64,000 bases of DNA, from assembly GCA_946807835.1 (NCBI GenBank), contig OX327683.1:34903001-34967000 (forward strand). Direction: 5' to 3'. Shown piece by piece: positions 36,701-48,693 of the stretch. A program made the position numbers and the translations under genes. The notes beneath the pieces were generated by a model. The model did not search any database and was not told the DNA's origin. It saw only the letters and a list, made by a program, of their open reading frames with translations. Source of the stretch: Ailanthus altissimus (taxonomy: Eukaryota; Streptophyta; Magnoliopsida; Sapindales; Simaroubaceae). Numbering within the stretch: the first letter of the stretch is position 1; each line of letters opens with the position of its first letter.

Positions 36701-39700
36701 CAAATTGGAATATCCATGAGCAATGAAATCCATCAATTTTAATACCGAACTCCCAACTGTTCAACATTAAGGATCAAAAAAAATTTTTTTTTTTTTAAAT
36801 GACCAGTAGAAAGAAGGGTGCCCAATTTGATGACAGAATAAATTGTCAGATGAAACAAGCAATCGAATTGCAATTGACTCGACAAATATTTTAAGACAGT
36901 GACTATCAGAGATGCAAAGAACAGCAAGTGTAAATGCCCTGAGCCGAACTATGGGCAGAACAGAAAGAGAAGGGGGGCAAATGGTCTTGCATTTTATTTT
37001 TATTACGACCATAAAAAAGAACAACAGGCATGGCTATTAGATTACCCAAGATGCCAGATTTCAATTTAACAAAGCTTTGACAAACTTCATTAATGAGCCT
37101 AAGCCTTGATTGAGCAGGTCAAATCAGCTCAGCTCATCCATTCATGCATGATAGCGGCTATTACATGCAAATCAAAACCAAAGCAATACTGTAAACTACA
37201 GAGTTCTTATGATTCTATACACATGCACCCACAAGTAACTTTCCAATTAAGAGCCATCTTAACAAACCTGTAATGGTGTCCCTGTAAGGAGCAAGCGCCT
37301 CTGGCAATGATATCTATCGAGGTCACGGGCCAAAACTGATTCTCTGTCCTTCATTCGCTGTGCTTCATCGATTATGATATACTTCCAGTCAATTTTTGAA
37401 AGTTTCGAGCGGTCATACATGATGAACTCGTAAGTTGTAACAAGGACATTAAATTTTAGGGCACAGACCTCCTACAAAAGTAATACTATAGGATAAGATT
37501 CAGAAACTTATCAAAATCTCCAATATCAAGTGAAAATGCAAATATATGCCACTTACCTGAGAAAACAATTTAGAACGTTGATCCTTTGACCCAACGTAAA
37601 AAATGCATGATGCAGATGGCAGCCAATTATGGAACTCACTCTGCCACATGAAAATGGTTAGCCACTTTTGACAAGTACTGGAAAATAGTCACTCCACTAT
37701 ATGCAATGAAAAGAACCTAACCTTCCAATTCACCAATACAGCATTGGGCACAATTATAAGATGTGGGCCATAGTTCCCTTTAAATTCCATCAAATAAGCT
37801 ATCAATGCCATTACCTGCAGAGGAAATAACATAATTAGAAATGGAAAATATGTTTCAATATGTGGTCTTATAACTTTTATAATTTATTCTCCTTCCAACA
37901 AAGTATCTATTTATAAGTTTACTCCACTACACTGTCAGACTTAAAATACTACATCCTGATAAGATTATCCCGTATATGAACCAATGAACCCTGACATAAG
38001 AAAATGCCAAGGCATTCCAAACTAAAAAAGATTAGACATTTCCTTTTTGTCTCCCTCTATAAGATTGAGGATTTCAGCCTCAGACCCTAACAAAAAAATC
38101 ACCTGCACAGTCTTCCCAAGACCCATCTCATCGGCCAATATTCCATTTAATTTGTTGTTGTACAAAGAAAGCATCCACTGCAATCCAACCTGCCAAATAA
38201 AACACAATAACAGATTAAAAAACTAGATTGTAACAAGAGATAAGAGTGACAAAATGCCAAAACCTGGAAAATTTTAAAATCTTAAACAGCAACCTACAAT
38301 CTGATAATCTCGTAAAGTCCCGGCTCGTAACATTGACGGTTGCCTCACAACCTTTTCATTCACCGCATGTGCTAGATTATAATACCTGTTCATAACCACA
38401 ATGACAAACATATGGAGTTACAAAATATGGAAATTATTACGAATGGGACATTATCTTTATGTACAATATAGACCTCACTTTGGAGTTAAAAAAAAAAAGC
38501 AATTTCAGAATGCACTAATATGATGACAAGTTGACAGATACCAAACTGTAAAGAATGAAGAACAGTAATTGCACATAATAGAGATGTTCTGAACCCAGGG
38601 GTAGAACAAATCCCTCACTCCATGAAGCCAACAATTCTATTGACACTTCACAATCAAACAGCTCCTTTCCCCCATTCTCAGTGATCATAAATGTAAGATA
38701 TAAATTTGAGAGCGTATGGTGCAACAAATAACTTACTTGTTAACAGATGAACTATCCCTAGGTGCATTCATTTCCAGAAATCGATTTCTAATCATCACTT
38801 CTTCACCAGCACAAGCTGCTGCTGCCCTGACTTCTTCTTCTGAAAGACCCTGTTGTAAGCACATACAAGAAAAGTGAGGCAATAACATAAAGAACACACA
38901 GCAAATGTAAGGTGTGTGCAGAGTATGTATGCGAGTCTTTTGGGTGTTTATACATGCTGTTCACAAGTTATGGCTTTGAAGCTTAGAAATGTTTAGGGAG
39001 GTAGGAAGAAGGGGAAAGAGAACTGAAAAAAACATGCCTGCAGTCTAGCAGCAGCTGCGGCAGCATTTGCTGCCTCTTCCACTTCCTGTTGATTCTTGGC
39101 AGCTGTTATCTTACTTCCCAGTTTATAGAGATATTCTTCTGTCTGAGTCAAGAATGACGATAGAACAGCATATCTTTCTGCAGTATCACCTGGGATATTA
39201 GTCTGCTGCTCCAGCAACATCTCCCTATACCTTTCAACATCATTATTCTTCAAGGCTTCCATCCTTCTATTCCGATCGTCATCCTTTCTCTTTGAGAACT
39301 CCCTCAACATTCTTTCATGGTATTTGGCAACTCCTCGGTTGCGGGCAGTCCGAGCATCACGGATGGCCCAGTGAGCCTCAAGAAGTTTCTTACGCCACTG
39401 TGAGATGGCTTTTAGTTGCTTCTCTCTCGTGGCTTTCTGAGATGTTTGTACTTGTCTCATCAGTTCAATACGCTGACGCTCACACAGCCGAACAAACTTT
39501 CTATACGGTCTATCGGGCATTGCCATAATCTCCTGCTGCTGTTGGTCAACTTCATCCCTTAAACGTGCCTGTAGATCTAAAAGTCGAAGCTTTTTTTCTT
39601 CAATCTGCAACCGCAGAACAAGATCTGGCCTAATTCTTTTCCTCTCTAAATTTACTGCCAGTATACCATTAATCTTCTTTAGATTTTCTGATCTTTTCTT

Positions 39701-42700
39701 CTGGAGAACTTCCACACCTTCCTCAGAAAGAAGATCTTTTACATCATATGCCAATGTTAGATTATTACTGCTGTTAACAATTGCTGTTGACCCAATGGAG
39801 TCATGTTTTCTTGTGAAAAAGGGAAAATCAAACAGTGGTCCATGATACTTTCTGGCAGAACCAACATCTTTTGGCTGAGGGGCAGTAGTTGCTTGTACTG
39901 GCTTCTTAACCTGCATTGCATCACATGGAGCAACCTGGGGTGCAACAGACTTTCCCCTATCTGCTGCTAGATCACTTCTTGCAGGTGCTCTCTGAAGACC
40001 ACGATCAACTTCTTGGTCTGACTTAACAGAAAATACAGGGGTCTGCTGCTCTTCTTTTCCTGCAACCACCACTGGAGGAGGTTCCTTCGTCACAGCCGGC
40101 ATACCCTGGGCAGCCGCTGACACATTTGCTTTATCATCTCCAGCACAAGCTTCTTCTTTTAAGTAACTTGGTCCATTTGTTGATGACACAACTTGTGAAT
40201 CCTTTCCGTTAGACTCCAAATGTCTCAACTGGTCTTCTACAATCTTCCCAGAAGCTCTATCCTGATTATTTACTGCTGCAGGAAGAAATTGCTGCTGCTG
40301 CTGCAACTGCAGATCAAGGGGCGGAGGAACAATAGCTTGAAGAAGCTCTTGGGGAAGAGTACCTTCTCCTTTCTGTCAAGCAAGCAGAAACAAAATAATC
40401 CACTAAGTACTTGATAACTAAACCAAAATCTATACTGGATGCTTAGAAAGCAGACATACACTATGAAGAGAGAGAATTTTGCACACCTTCAGCCTCCTAA
40501 ATGCTAAAATTTGTGCCTTAAGAACATGAAGTTGTTGTTTCGTGAACCCTAAACGCTGCTGTGGCATCTGGGCAGCCAGCACACCCTGTGATGAGAAGTT
40601 GTTAACTGAGCCTCCATCACTCGAAGCAATTGTGGATTGTGGAGAAGAACGATTCATCTGCCTGAGATACTGCATTTGTGAACTTTCTGGGCCCCCTGAA
40701 CTTTTTACAGGCAAAGGCTGATCCACACCCTGGCTCATGTTCACAGATGTCTGTAGGGGGTGTATGGGAGGCATTCCATTTCCAATTGCAACTGGCTGTC
40801 TAGGGGGAACCTGGTTATCCCTGCCCTGAATAGAAAACTGCTGCAATGCAATGTTGTTAGCATTATTAACCACAGCAGCATTGGAAGTTGAGCCAAGCGG
40901 GCTTGGGGAAACTGTAGGTCTTGCCTTTGCAGAACCAGATTGTCCAGATACATCACTCAAAGAATTAGAATGCGGAGAACTCTCGCTTGCAACAGATGGG
41001 GATGTCACTTGTTGCCTTGACACTGGGACAGGCGGTGACTGTGCACTGATGTTGCTTTCATTTGCTTTTTGATGAGCAGCCATTCTAGACTGCATGATTG
41101 GAATAAGCTGCGCCATTAAGTTGGCATTTACAGGTTGTGAGAGATCAATATTGTGTTCAAGTGCCCATGCCTGCAACTGAGCAGCCATTGCAAGCTGGTT
41201 GTTAGCCACATTTTGGCTTTGTTGATTCTGTGCTACCTGCATGGGCCTTATAATATTAGTCGCCATTAGTTGCCCACCAACTGTCTGCTGACTTGGAGGT
41301 TTTGGTTCATTCCTCTGGTCTGAGAATTGCTGCTGATGTTGCTCAGGTGGCCTTTCACCACGAACAACCTGTTCCGATGAATTTTTGGATGATGACGCCT
41401 GAGCATGACTAGCTGACTGCATGGAAATCAGTTCCTGCATTTTCAAATTTCCCATTCGCGTGTCTTGATCCTTCCCAGTTGCAGGGCCCAACATTCCCAT
41501 TTTAGCTTGCTGCTGTGATTGCAAAACTGAAGCAGACTTTTGTTGAGCCTGAAAAGCATACTGGAAATAAGGGTGATGAACTGGATTTAGCACTTGTTGC
41601 TCAACACCTTGACTTCTATTCTGACCCTCCTGGGGTGAAGCATGTTGTTGACCAAAATCAAAAAATTTCCTAGATTGTTGAGGGGGTTGCATAGATCCTG
41701 GAGATGAAGTAAAGTTCCCCCCAGACATTACTCCTGGGAGACCACCAGCTTGATACGCTAAAATGGCTTCATTTCCTTCAGGTTTTCTAAGTAATTGTTG
41801 TTGAAATGACTGTTTAAATAGGTGAAAGAAAAATATTCAAACACATTTCATCCTGGACCATAGATAGACTAATGCTATCAAAAAAATTTCCTTTGTAATA
41901 CAAGGAAAAGTAGCACCAGAAGGAAATTATACATTGTAAGAATATCAAGGGATTCAAAAGCCATGTCAGAGTACAGCCACAAAAGCAGAAGCAGGTTCAG
42001 ATGGAAACTGCAATTATGACGAAAGATAGAAAACAGAGAATGAAGCTGTCCTAGTTGGACACATGATACCACTCAGAAGTAAAACACAAACCTATAGAAG
42101 TAAAACAATCAAGTTCACAGATATATAAATTTACATAAACACTCCAAAACCAAGTGAAGCAATCCCCTTGTTTCATTATTACCAACCTCTCCCCATTTTC
42201 CAGATAAAATATGCGCTCAGCATAATTTAAGAAGTAATTATGCTCTTCACAGATATATAAATTTACATAAACACTCCAAAACCAAGTGAAGCAATCCCCT
42301 TGTTTCATTATTACCAACCTCTCTCCATTTTCCAGATAAAATATGCACACAACATAATTTAAGAAGTAATTACGCTCTCTGTTGTTTAGCTGGAGAATAC
42401 GAAGCTCAAACATTTAATGCTACTGTCAGCTCGTCTTCTTAAAAAACAAAAATTTAATAATCAAAAATCAACTGATTAACAACATATTATAAACTAATTA
42501 GACAGCAGTTGCATTAATTGTGAAAATCGACTCCAATCCATTTGCCAAAACCCTACCCATTTGAAAACCCACTGTCAATTACAAAACCCACATGCCAATT
42601 CCACCAAAATTACACACATAATAGACTTCACCTGTCTCTGCTGCTGCACCGAATCAAAGCCTAAGTGGGGCGTCGAAACGGCGGATGATGAAGAAGACGG

Positions 42701-42769
42701 CGACGCAGCTGACGACGTAGATGCCGCCCGGCCCGTCGGGTTTCGGCTGGGCCCACCACCCGATTGCAT
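30800..42769 (-). CDS. BRM: SWI/SNF chromatin-remodeling ATPase BRAHMA
   Basis: Fourteen coding exons on the minus strand: 42632-42769, 40487-41809, 39038-40372, 38737-38849, 38298-38385, 38103-38189, 37722-37814, 37557-37640, 37268-37471, 35912-36154, 34294-35838, 33674-34207, 33095-33346 and 30800-31453. All join in frame into 2230 residues, close to Arabidopsis BRM (about 2190). Order: Gln-rich N terminus; QLQ motif (about 467-487, [19 protein letters not shown]); HSA region (about 690-830); and SNF2 ATPase with Walker A DEMGLGKT (about 1020), DEAQ box [10 protein letters not shown] (about 1120) and helicase C motifs such as [13 protein letters not shown] and ARAHRIGQ. The C terminus carries a Lys-rich region and a bromodomain (about 1930-2040). 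It is the motor of plant SWI/SNF complexes that slide or eject nucleosomes. The intron after exon 3 uses a GC donor. Intron 13 carries a transposon. Confidence 0.96.
31525..32367. mobile_element. Non-autonomous MULE-type element in BRM intron 13
   Basis: An 843-bp element with terminal inverted repeats. The left end reads CGGAAATGATCACAAATAAC, and the complement of the right end reads CCGAAATGTTCACTAATAGC. It is flanked by a perfect 9-bp direct repeat TTTAAATAA at 31516-31524 and 32368-32376. A 9-bp duplication is the mark of Mutator-like elements. The frames inside (for example 31668-31988, minus) have no transposase motif. Confidence 0.85.
42114..42378. repeat. 132-bp tandem duplication in BRM intron 1
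   Basis: Two nearly identical units start at 42114 and 42246 with TTCACAGATATATAAATTTA; both contain CCAAGTGAAGCAATCCCCTT and end near AAGAAGTAATTA. They differ at only a few positions, so the duplication is fairly recent. Confidence 0.9.
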
Positions 42770-45700
42770 GCAATTTTACAATAATACGCCCCAAATTTAC
42801 AAGAAAATACAACAAATTGTCAATTCAAACCGAACCCTCCACCAAGAACGTACAACAAAACAAGCACTCCAAATTTTAAAACGAAGAAAAAAAAAGCCCT
42901 CCCTGTTTTTTTCTTTAACCCTCAGATCCCAACGTTCAAAATATAAAAACGACCCCACTTTCTCTCTCCAAATTTTTGTGCCCCATTTTCCCCAAAAAAA
43001 CGGAATTTGCGGGTGGATCTTTACGAGTTTGAAGAAGCTGAGACAGTAGCTAACTCGGAGGAAACGTTGATTCGACTCACAACTAATCTCTATTGGGGTT
43101 TTCACGCTATTTGCAAAGCAATTTTTTTGTCAAACCCTAAGATATTTTTTAAGATAAAAAACAATAAAATAAAAAATTTCGCTTTATGGGTTTTTTTTAT
43201 GTTAATTTTCTCGGGCTGGCAACAAGAACTCTTATGGCTTTATGCACCAGAACGTGGACCCACTATCTGCAAAAAAAAATTGATAAAAAGGTATGTTAGG
43301 AGTTTGACCCCGGATGTTATTATAATTACGGGAGAGTCCTTACTCCCTTGCCAAGTAATTCTAGATCTACTGCATGCTCAAAAGTGAACCATGGACTTGA
43401 AAAGAACGGGCATAACTCAACTAATGTTATGGCCAAAAAACAATAGAAGCAAAATCTGTTATATGAATTTTAATTTAATTTCAATCAAAATCGGTGCAAT
43501 CATCATTGATTATTTTTTACCCATTTGTTTCCAAATTTATTCTGCATTTATTTATTTAAACATAAATAAACAAGCTAAATATAAGTTGACAGTGTGTAGA
43601 ACGGTATCTTTGCCATGAGTCATACAAATTTCGTTGGATTTTTATTCGATGCGTATTTCCATCTATTATCTATTCTATATAACCCAAAAAAAAAAGTAAG
43701 CACATATAATGGAATAATATTTTTTTAAAAATAATGCTACATAATTTTAAATAATATGTTAAAAAATTATTAAATGATAAAATTATATAATAAGTAATTT
43801 TAAAAAATAATAATATTTTATTATTTAACATATTATTTGAAACAAACAAAAAATTTAAAATAATTTTTTTGATATTACATGAAATTGTCAAGTCGGTGTT
43901 ATATTATACTAAACTATTAATACTATAATCAAATTATATTATCAAACTTTTTTAATAGTAATGCACATTTTATCTAAATTGGCATATATCATTCAAATTA
44001 AAAGATTCTCAATAAAATAAAAAAAACTCAACTAACCTTAACATTTATTAAAGAACTCAAAACCCCCTCTCTTGTTTCAGAGGCATACTTTTAAAAAATT
44101 GTACTTACTAACTAAACAAACACTCATGTACAAAATTATAATATATTTAAAGAGTGTAACATTATTATTATTATTATTTGTGAATGTTACACTTTACTAA
44201 TTGTTATATATATATATATATATATATCGTTTTTCTACTGTCTATTATAATAAATAAATATATTTATCCATGCTTATTTTTGAAAAAGGGCAAAATAAAG
44301 TTCAAATTGAACTACGGCATAGGCATAGCATATTCGTTGATGGAATCTTTTTTGCCCTTATTTTCTTTTTAACGCCCTCCTACATTTGCCGTGATAACAA
44401 CTGTCTGATTATGTAAATTTAATGTGCAGCCAAAGTAAATTGGAGAATTTGGCAAAGCAAAGTAGAGTCGGATTCGCATATCTTACAAAATATATCCCGC
44501 TGAAATTCATTGGGTTTTGCTTTTGTTTTATACTATAAATTAAAAACTTACTGTAGATGAGTTAAATATTTTGTAAATAATAAAAAGTAGGGTTGGTGTG
44601 TTTTACTAAATATATATATATATATTAAAATGAAAGCAACGCGATTGCAAAGTTTTGAAGAATAAGCATTATATGCTGATAATTGATGTTCTGCTAATGT
44701 GATTTCAGGAGACTAACAAGAAAAATAAAATATTTATTTATTTATTCATGGGTATCCCTCCTTTTTGTTCCCGTCGCATGTCACTGCGACATTTGTCTCG
44801 GAAATGTAAGCATCGGCCCATGTTCAACTTTTCACGAATGGGCTTAATAACACAATTGGGTCTTGGAGAGAATACGAACTAGGGTGACGATAATTCCCTC
44901 CGATCAACAACCATTTTTAAATCCAAAATTATGTGATTTTATAAATGCATATTCTTTAATACCAAATATAGCCTAGTTCTCTCAACGACGAATTTTCTTT
45001 TTTAAAAAATAATAATTATTGTATACAAAAAATATATTTATGTTGAGAGAAAAATTATATGATATTTAATTACTCATAAAAAACTTTATTTAATTCTCTC
45101 AACGAGTAGTCCATTTTAAAATAGACTATTTCAATGAAATAAGTGCGAGTTAAAATATTTAGACTTACATAACTTTTTCCAAATAGGTCATTGAGTGGGA
45201 TTCAAATCAAGATACATATTGCCACTTAATATCGTTGTCAGTATCACATGTCACATCATCATTAAGCCATCAACAAGTGCCATAACAGCAATGTTCAAGC
45301 TCGACTACATCATCGCCAAATCTCATTCAATGGTCCTAATGGAAACACATTATATGATGACTATAGTAAATGATAAGATGTGATAGGAGAAATCTCTAAA
45401 TGGCTGCCAACAAGTCTTCACATCAACGTGCACGGGCTTCTACCATTTGTTGACATATAGGTCATAAGATGCATGGAGTTGTTGAATAGGTCTAGCATCT
45501 AATTCGCTAACCTTAAAGGGACAAATATTACCGACTTCCTCAATGCTTAAAGGTTCGCCTACTCAAACTAATTACTCCAAAAGTAACTAATTAAAAGATA
45601 CTCAGTACTCTAAATGTCACATGATATGTAATTACCTTATTCCCCCACTCGGATCAAGTTCTCCAATACGTCATTTATAATATGGACGATTTTTTAATAG

Positions 45701-46519
45701 TATTTCTACACGTGTCGCCCTTGATAGGTAATCTCAAACCAGATTTCTCCATCTAAAATGCTCACCTCCATTATAAAAACCTCACTTTTTTTTAGAGAAG
45801 TGTAAAAGTGATAAGTCATAAGTTTAAACTCTAATACTCTTTTTTTTCTTCATATTCACTTATTATCGTTTCTTTCTCTTCATTCTTATATTAGGATTTA
45901 ACCATACTTTACAACATTCAAGTTTTCATATTTGCTAAGAAAGTATACAAAAATGAATAAAGAGACACACACACACAATACATGGTTTACATAATTCTAA
46001 AAAAAAAAAAAAAACATAGGAGATCATAACTCATGAGTGACATTACTCTTATTATAACTTATGTCTTGCAATATATTATTTTATACAAATAATTTTAATG
46101 ATAAACTATACCCTTTGATGTATGTATTTGAACTGAACCACGTAAATCAATATGTTTATTATTTTTATGTTGCATTTTCTTATTAGTTGTAATAGTATTA
46201 AGTTGTGAGTTTAATCAATATAAACTCTATTAAGTCCTAATTGTTATAATTGTCTTTGGACATCTCCTTGACGTTAGTTATAGTTCGAACCACCTACTGA
46301 CTATCTTATAAACTTTAAGTCTTATTCAATCTCCAAAATATATTTTAGGCTCTTTGTTGCTTAACTATACACCCCCCTGAGTACCTCGTATGATCATAAA
46401 CACAATCTCAGTAATTATTTCCAACTTAGCTTAGCTAAATTATCTCTTATAAATAATTATTCACTCAATAATTATAAGCTTTTACAACCTCTTTGAGTTG
46501 TGGCTCTCTCTTATTATAT
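42770..46519. other. BRM 5' leader and intergenic DNA
   Basis: About 42770-43100 is the probable BRM 5' UTR and promoter. A segment at about 43270-43375 has degenerate A- and B-box-like text on the minus strand (TTGGCAAGGGAGT, GGTCAAACTCC) and a T-rich tail. It could be a decayed SINE, but no target duplication is clear. (TA)n runs lie at 44205-44227 and 44611-44624. No gene is supported. Confidence 0.45.
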
Positions 46520-46843
46520 AAATCATCACTAGTTTAGGTTTATCAGATGGTTGGATTCCTGAGTCCGTAGGCCTACCAAATTTGATATTGAACAATTTTT
46601 ATAAAAAATAAATTTCTATAGACTTTGTTTAATTATTGGTTATATTCTAATTATTTTTTTATTATCTAATATATATATCTCTTAATATATAAATCACATC
46701 AGTTTAGGTTTATCAGATGGCTAGATTCTTGAGTTCGTAGGCCTACCAATTTTGATTTTAAACAATTTTTATAAAAAATAAATTTTTACAGATGTTGTTT
46801 AATTATTGATTATATTCTAATTATTATTTTTTATTATCTAACG
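46520..46843. repeat. About 170-bp tandem duplication
   Basis: Two units, from 46520 and 46691, share GTTTAGGTTTATCAGATGG, GTAGGCCTACCAA and ACAATTTTTATAAAAAATAA. Scattered substitutions separate them. Confidence 0.85.
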
Positions 46844-46929
46844 TTGAATATGTATTTTTATAAATTACAAAGGCAATCAAATTAAAGTTGTGAAGTATTA
46901 AATCTTGTGATTTTACAAAAATCCTTAGT

Positions 46930-47800
46930 TGTATGACAATGATTGTTTTTCCTTAAAGGTTGTTAATGATTGTTTTTCCTTAAAGGTTGTTAGTGACGAT
47001 TGGATTGTTTATATAAAATATTCGAATTTATATGATATGAAAATTTTGTTAATATATATATATATATATATATTTATGTATTTATTTATATTTATCCCTT
47101 TAAGTTATATTGTTTAGAGATAAAGTTGTAATTTATTTGAAAAACAATAATAAACAGACTTGTTACACAAAAGGCAGGGGGGAGCATGTGACTAACATGA
47201 CAATAATTTTGTTTTCTTAGGGATGATTTCGATTATTTATATAAAAGATTATAATTTATATGATATTTGCTAATATATATGTTGATGTATTTATCTTAAA
47301 TTTATCTCTTTAAGTTATACTGCCTAAATATAAAGTTGCAAAATAATAATAAAGGATTTGGTATTACACAAAAGACAAAGTGCGAAATTGTTAGTGGTGA
47401 TTTGAATTATTTATTTTAAAGATTAGAATTTGTATGATATGAAAATTTTGCATATATATATATATACACATATTTATTTATTTATGTTACGAGGACATAA
47501 TTTAGTGATAGAATTTATATAAATTATATCAAATTATTAGTGTTCAAATTTTGAAGACTTTATGTAAATCATCTCAAGTCATCAGAATCAAAATCTTATC
47601 AAGTCATTATAATTCAAATCTTAGAGGAGGTAGGGGTAAATGCTTCGGGCGTTGACTCACCCTCTGTCTTAAAAAAATAAAAAATTATTTATTTATATTT
47701 ATTTTTTTAAATTATATTATTTAAAAATAGTTATAATTTATTAAAAACAGTAATAATAAATGAGTAGTTGTTAAACGAAAGCAGGGCGCGAGCACGTGCT
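46930..47800. repeat. Array of about 230-bp diverged repeats, split by a SINE-like insertion
   Basis: Three or four units share GTGA-TGATTT or similar, then TTATATGATATGAAAATTTT, (TA)n, TATTTATCCCTTTAAGTTATA and ACAATAATAAA-G, and end TTACACAAAAGGCAG or TTAAACGAAAGCAG. Starts lie near 46990, 47215 and 47395, with the last unit resuming at 47685. A short 27-bp unit (GATTGTTTTTCCTTAAAGGT) is doubled at 46940-46992. Confidence 0.75.
47489..47684 (+). mobile_element. Possible tRNA-derived SINE
   Basis: About 196 bp inserted inside a repeat unit. The flanks TTATTTATTTATGTT (47474-47488) and TTATTTATTTATATT (47685-47699) match at 14 of 15 positions. The 5' part has degenerate pol III boxes (TTTAGTGATAGAAT; GTGTTCAAATTTT), and the 3' end is A-rich. 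The flanks are low-complexity, so the target duplication is suggestive only. Confidence 0.5.
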
Positions 47801-47867
47801 GTTGACCCAAACAAGAGAAAAGGGCATCAGAAAATGTGCCCGGTTTCCGCATCAAAGAAGACCAAAT

Positions 47868-47872
47868 AAAAA
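47868..47872 (-). terminator. RNA polymerase III terminator of tRNA-Tyr
   Basis: TTTTT on the minus strand directly after the discriminator base of the tRNA. Confidence 0.8.
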
Positions 47873-47960
47873 TCCGACCTGCCGGATTCGAACCAGCGAC
47901 CTAAGGATGACAGCATTCCACAACTACAGTCCTCCGCTCTACCAACTGAGCTAAGGTCGG
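47873..47960 (-). tRNA. tRNA-Tyr (GTA) with a 15-nt intron
   Basis: The minus strand reads CCGACCTTAGCTCAGTTGGT (acceptor stem, A box), an anticodon arm with CTGTAG, a 15-nt intron (47909-47923), then ATCCTTAGGTCGC, and a T arm with GGTTCGAATCC. It ends AGGTCGG plus the discriminator A. The anticodon GTA is at 47925-47927. The intron sits one base 3' of the anticodon, as in all eukaryotic nuclear tRNA genes, and tRNA-Tyr is one of the two plant tRNAs that usually carry one. The mature length is 73 nt before CCA addition. The cloverleaf shows no defects. Confidence 0.97.
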
Positions 47961-48693
47961 ATGCTGATGTTCGAGCTGGAAGTAGTTTTTTCTAATCAAC
48001 GTTATTGAGATCGTGTATAGCAAATCAAGTCTTCAGTTTGAGCCTGCGAAGCTTAAGTCCACTGCCGCAATGAAAATGTGCCATCTAGAAGGAGAACAAC
48101 CGTACGAGTTATGACTCGTGGAATCGGTGTTCATTGCATTAAGTAAGCATGTCTTTGCCATGTCCGCTTTGTAATCTCTCTCTCAGAAAGGAGCCATAAG
48201 ACTCAATTAACACTATGTTTCTCACCTACATCATCGAACTGTTGTATTATATAATTTGACACATTGAGGAATTTTGGATTAATTTCTTTAGCTTTTTCAG
48301 GGTTAGATTTCCTTGAAGCCTTTGTCTTTGAAGAACGCTATGATCTCAGATTGCTGATGCTTTGTTGAGTTGGATATTATATCATTTAATTAAGGGAAAA
48401 CACCTGGAAATTTGGCATACCAATTTTAAGTCTTTTCACTTTTGTGAAGGATTACTCTGATCAATAATCATTGTAAGATGAGCTTGAATTTTATGATGAA
48501 CGTACCATACTTAATACAAATAGAGTTCAACAATATTATTAATTTATTATTCAATTCAAAAATTTAAACTATTAAATAAAGGTTCGATATTATTATTAAA
48601 GATAAGACTTAATAGATACCATTAATTTCACCAATAAAAGGAAAAAAGTTAAAACAAAAAAAAGCTTTCTCATGAGCAATCTGTATACGACCA
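47961..48693. other. Intergenic region between tRNA-Tyr and cyanoalanine synthase
   Basis: No coding sequence. The last few hundred bases probably include the 3' UTR of the minus-strand synthase gene. Confidence 0.5.

Noticed and set aside
43268..43375. Possible minus-strand SINE with A- and B-box-like text
   Set aside because: The boxes are degenerate and no target duplication could be found.
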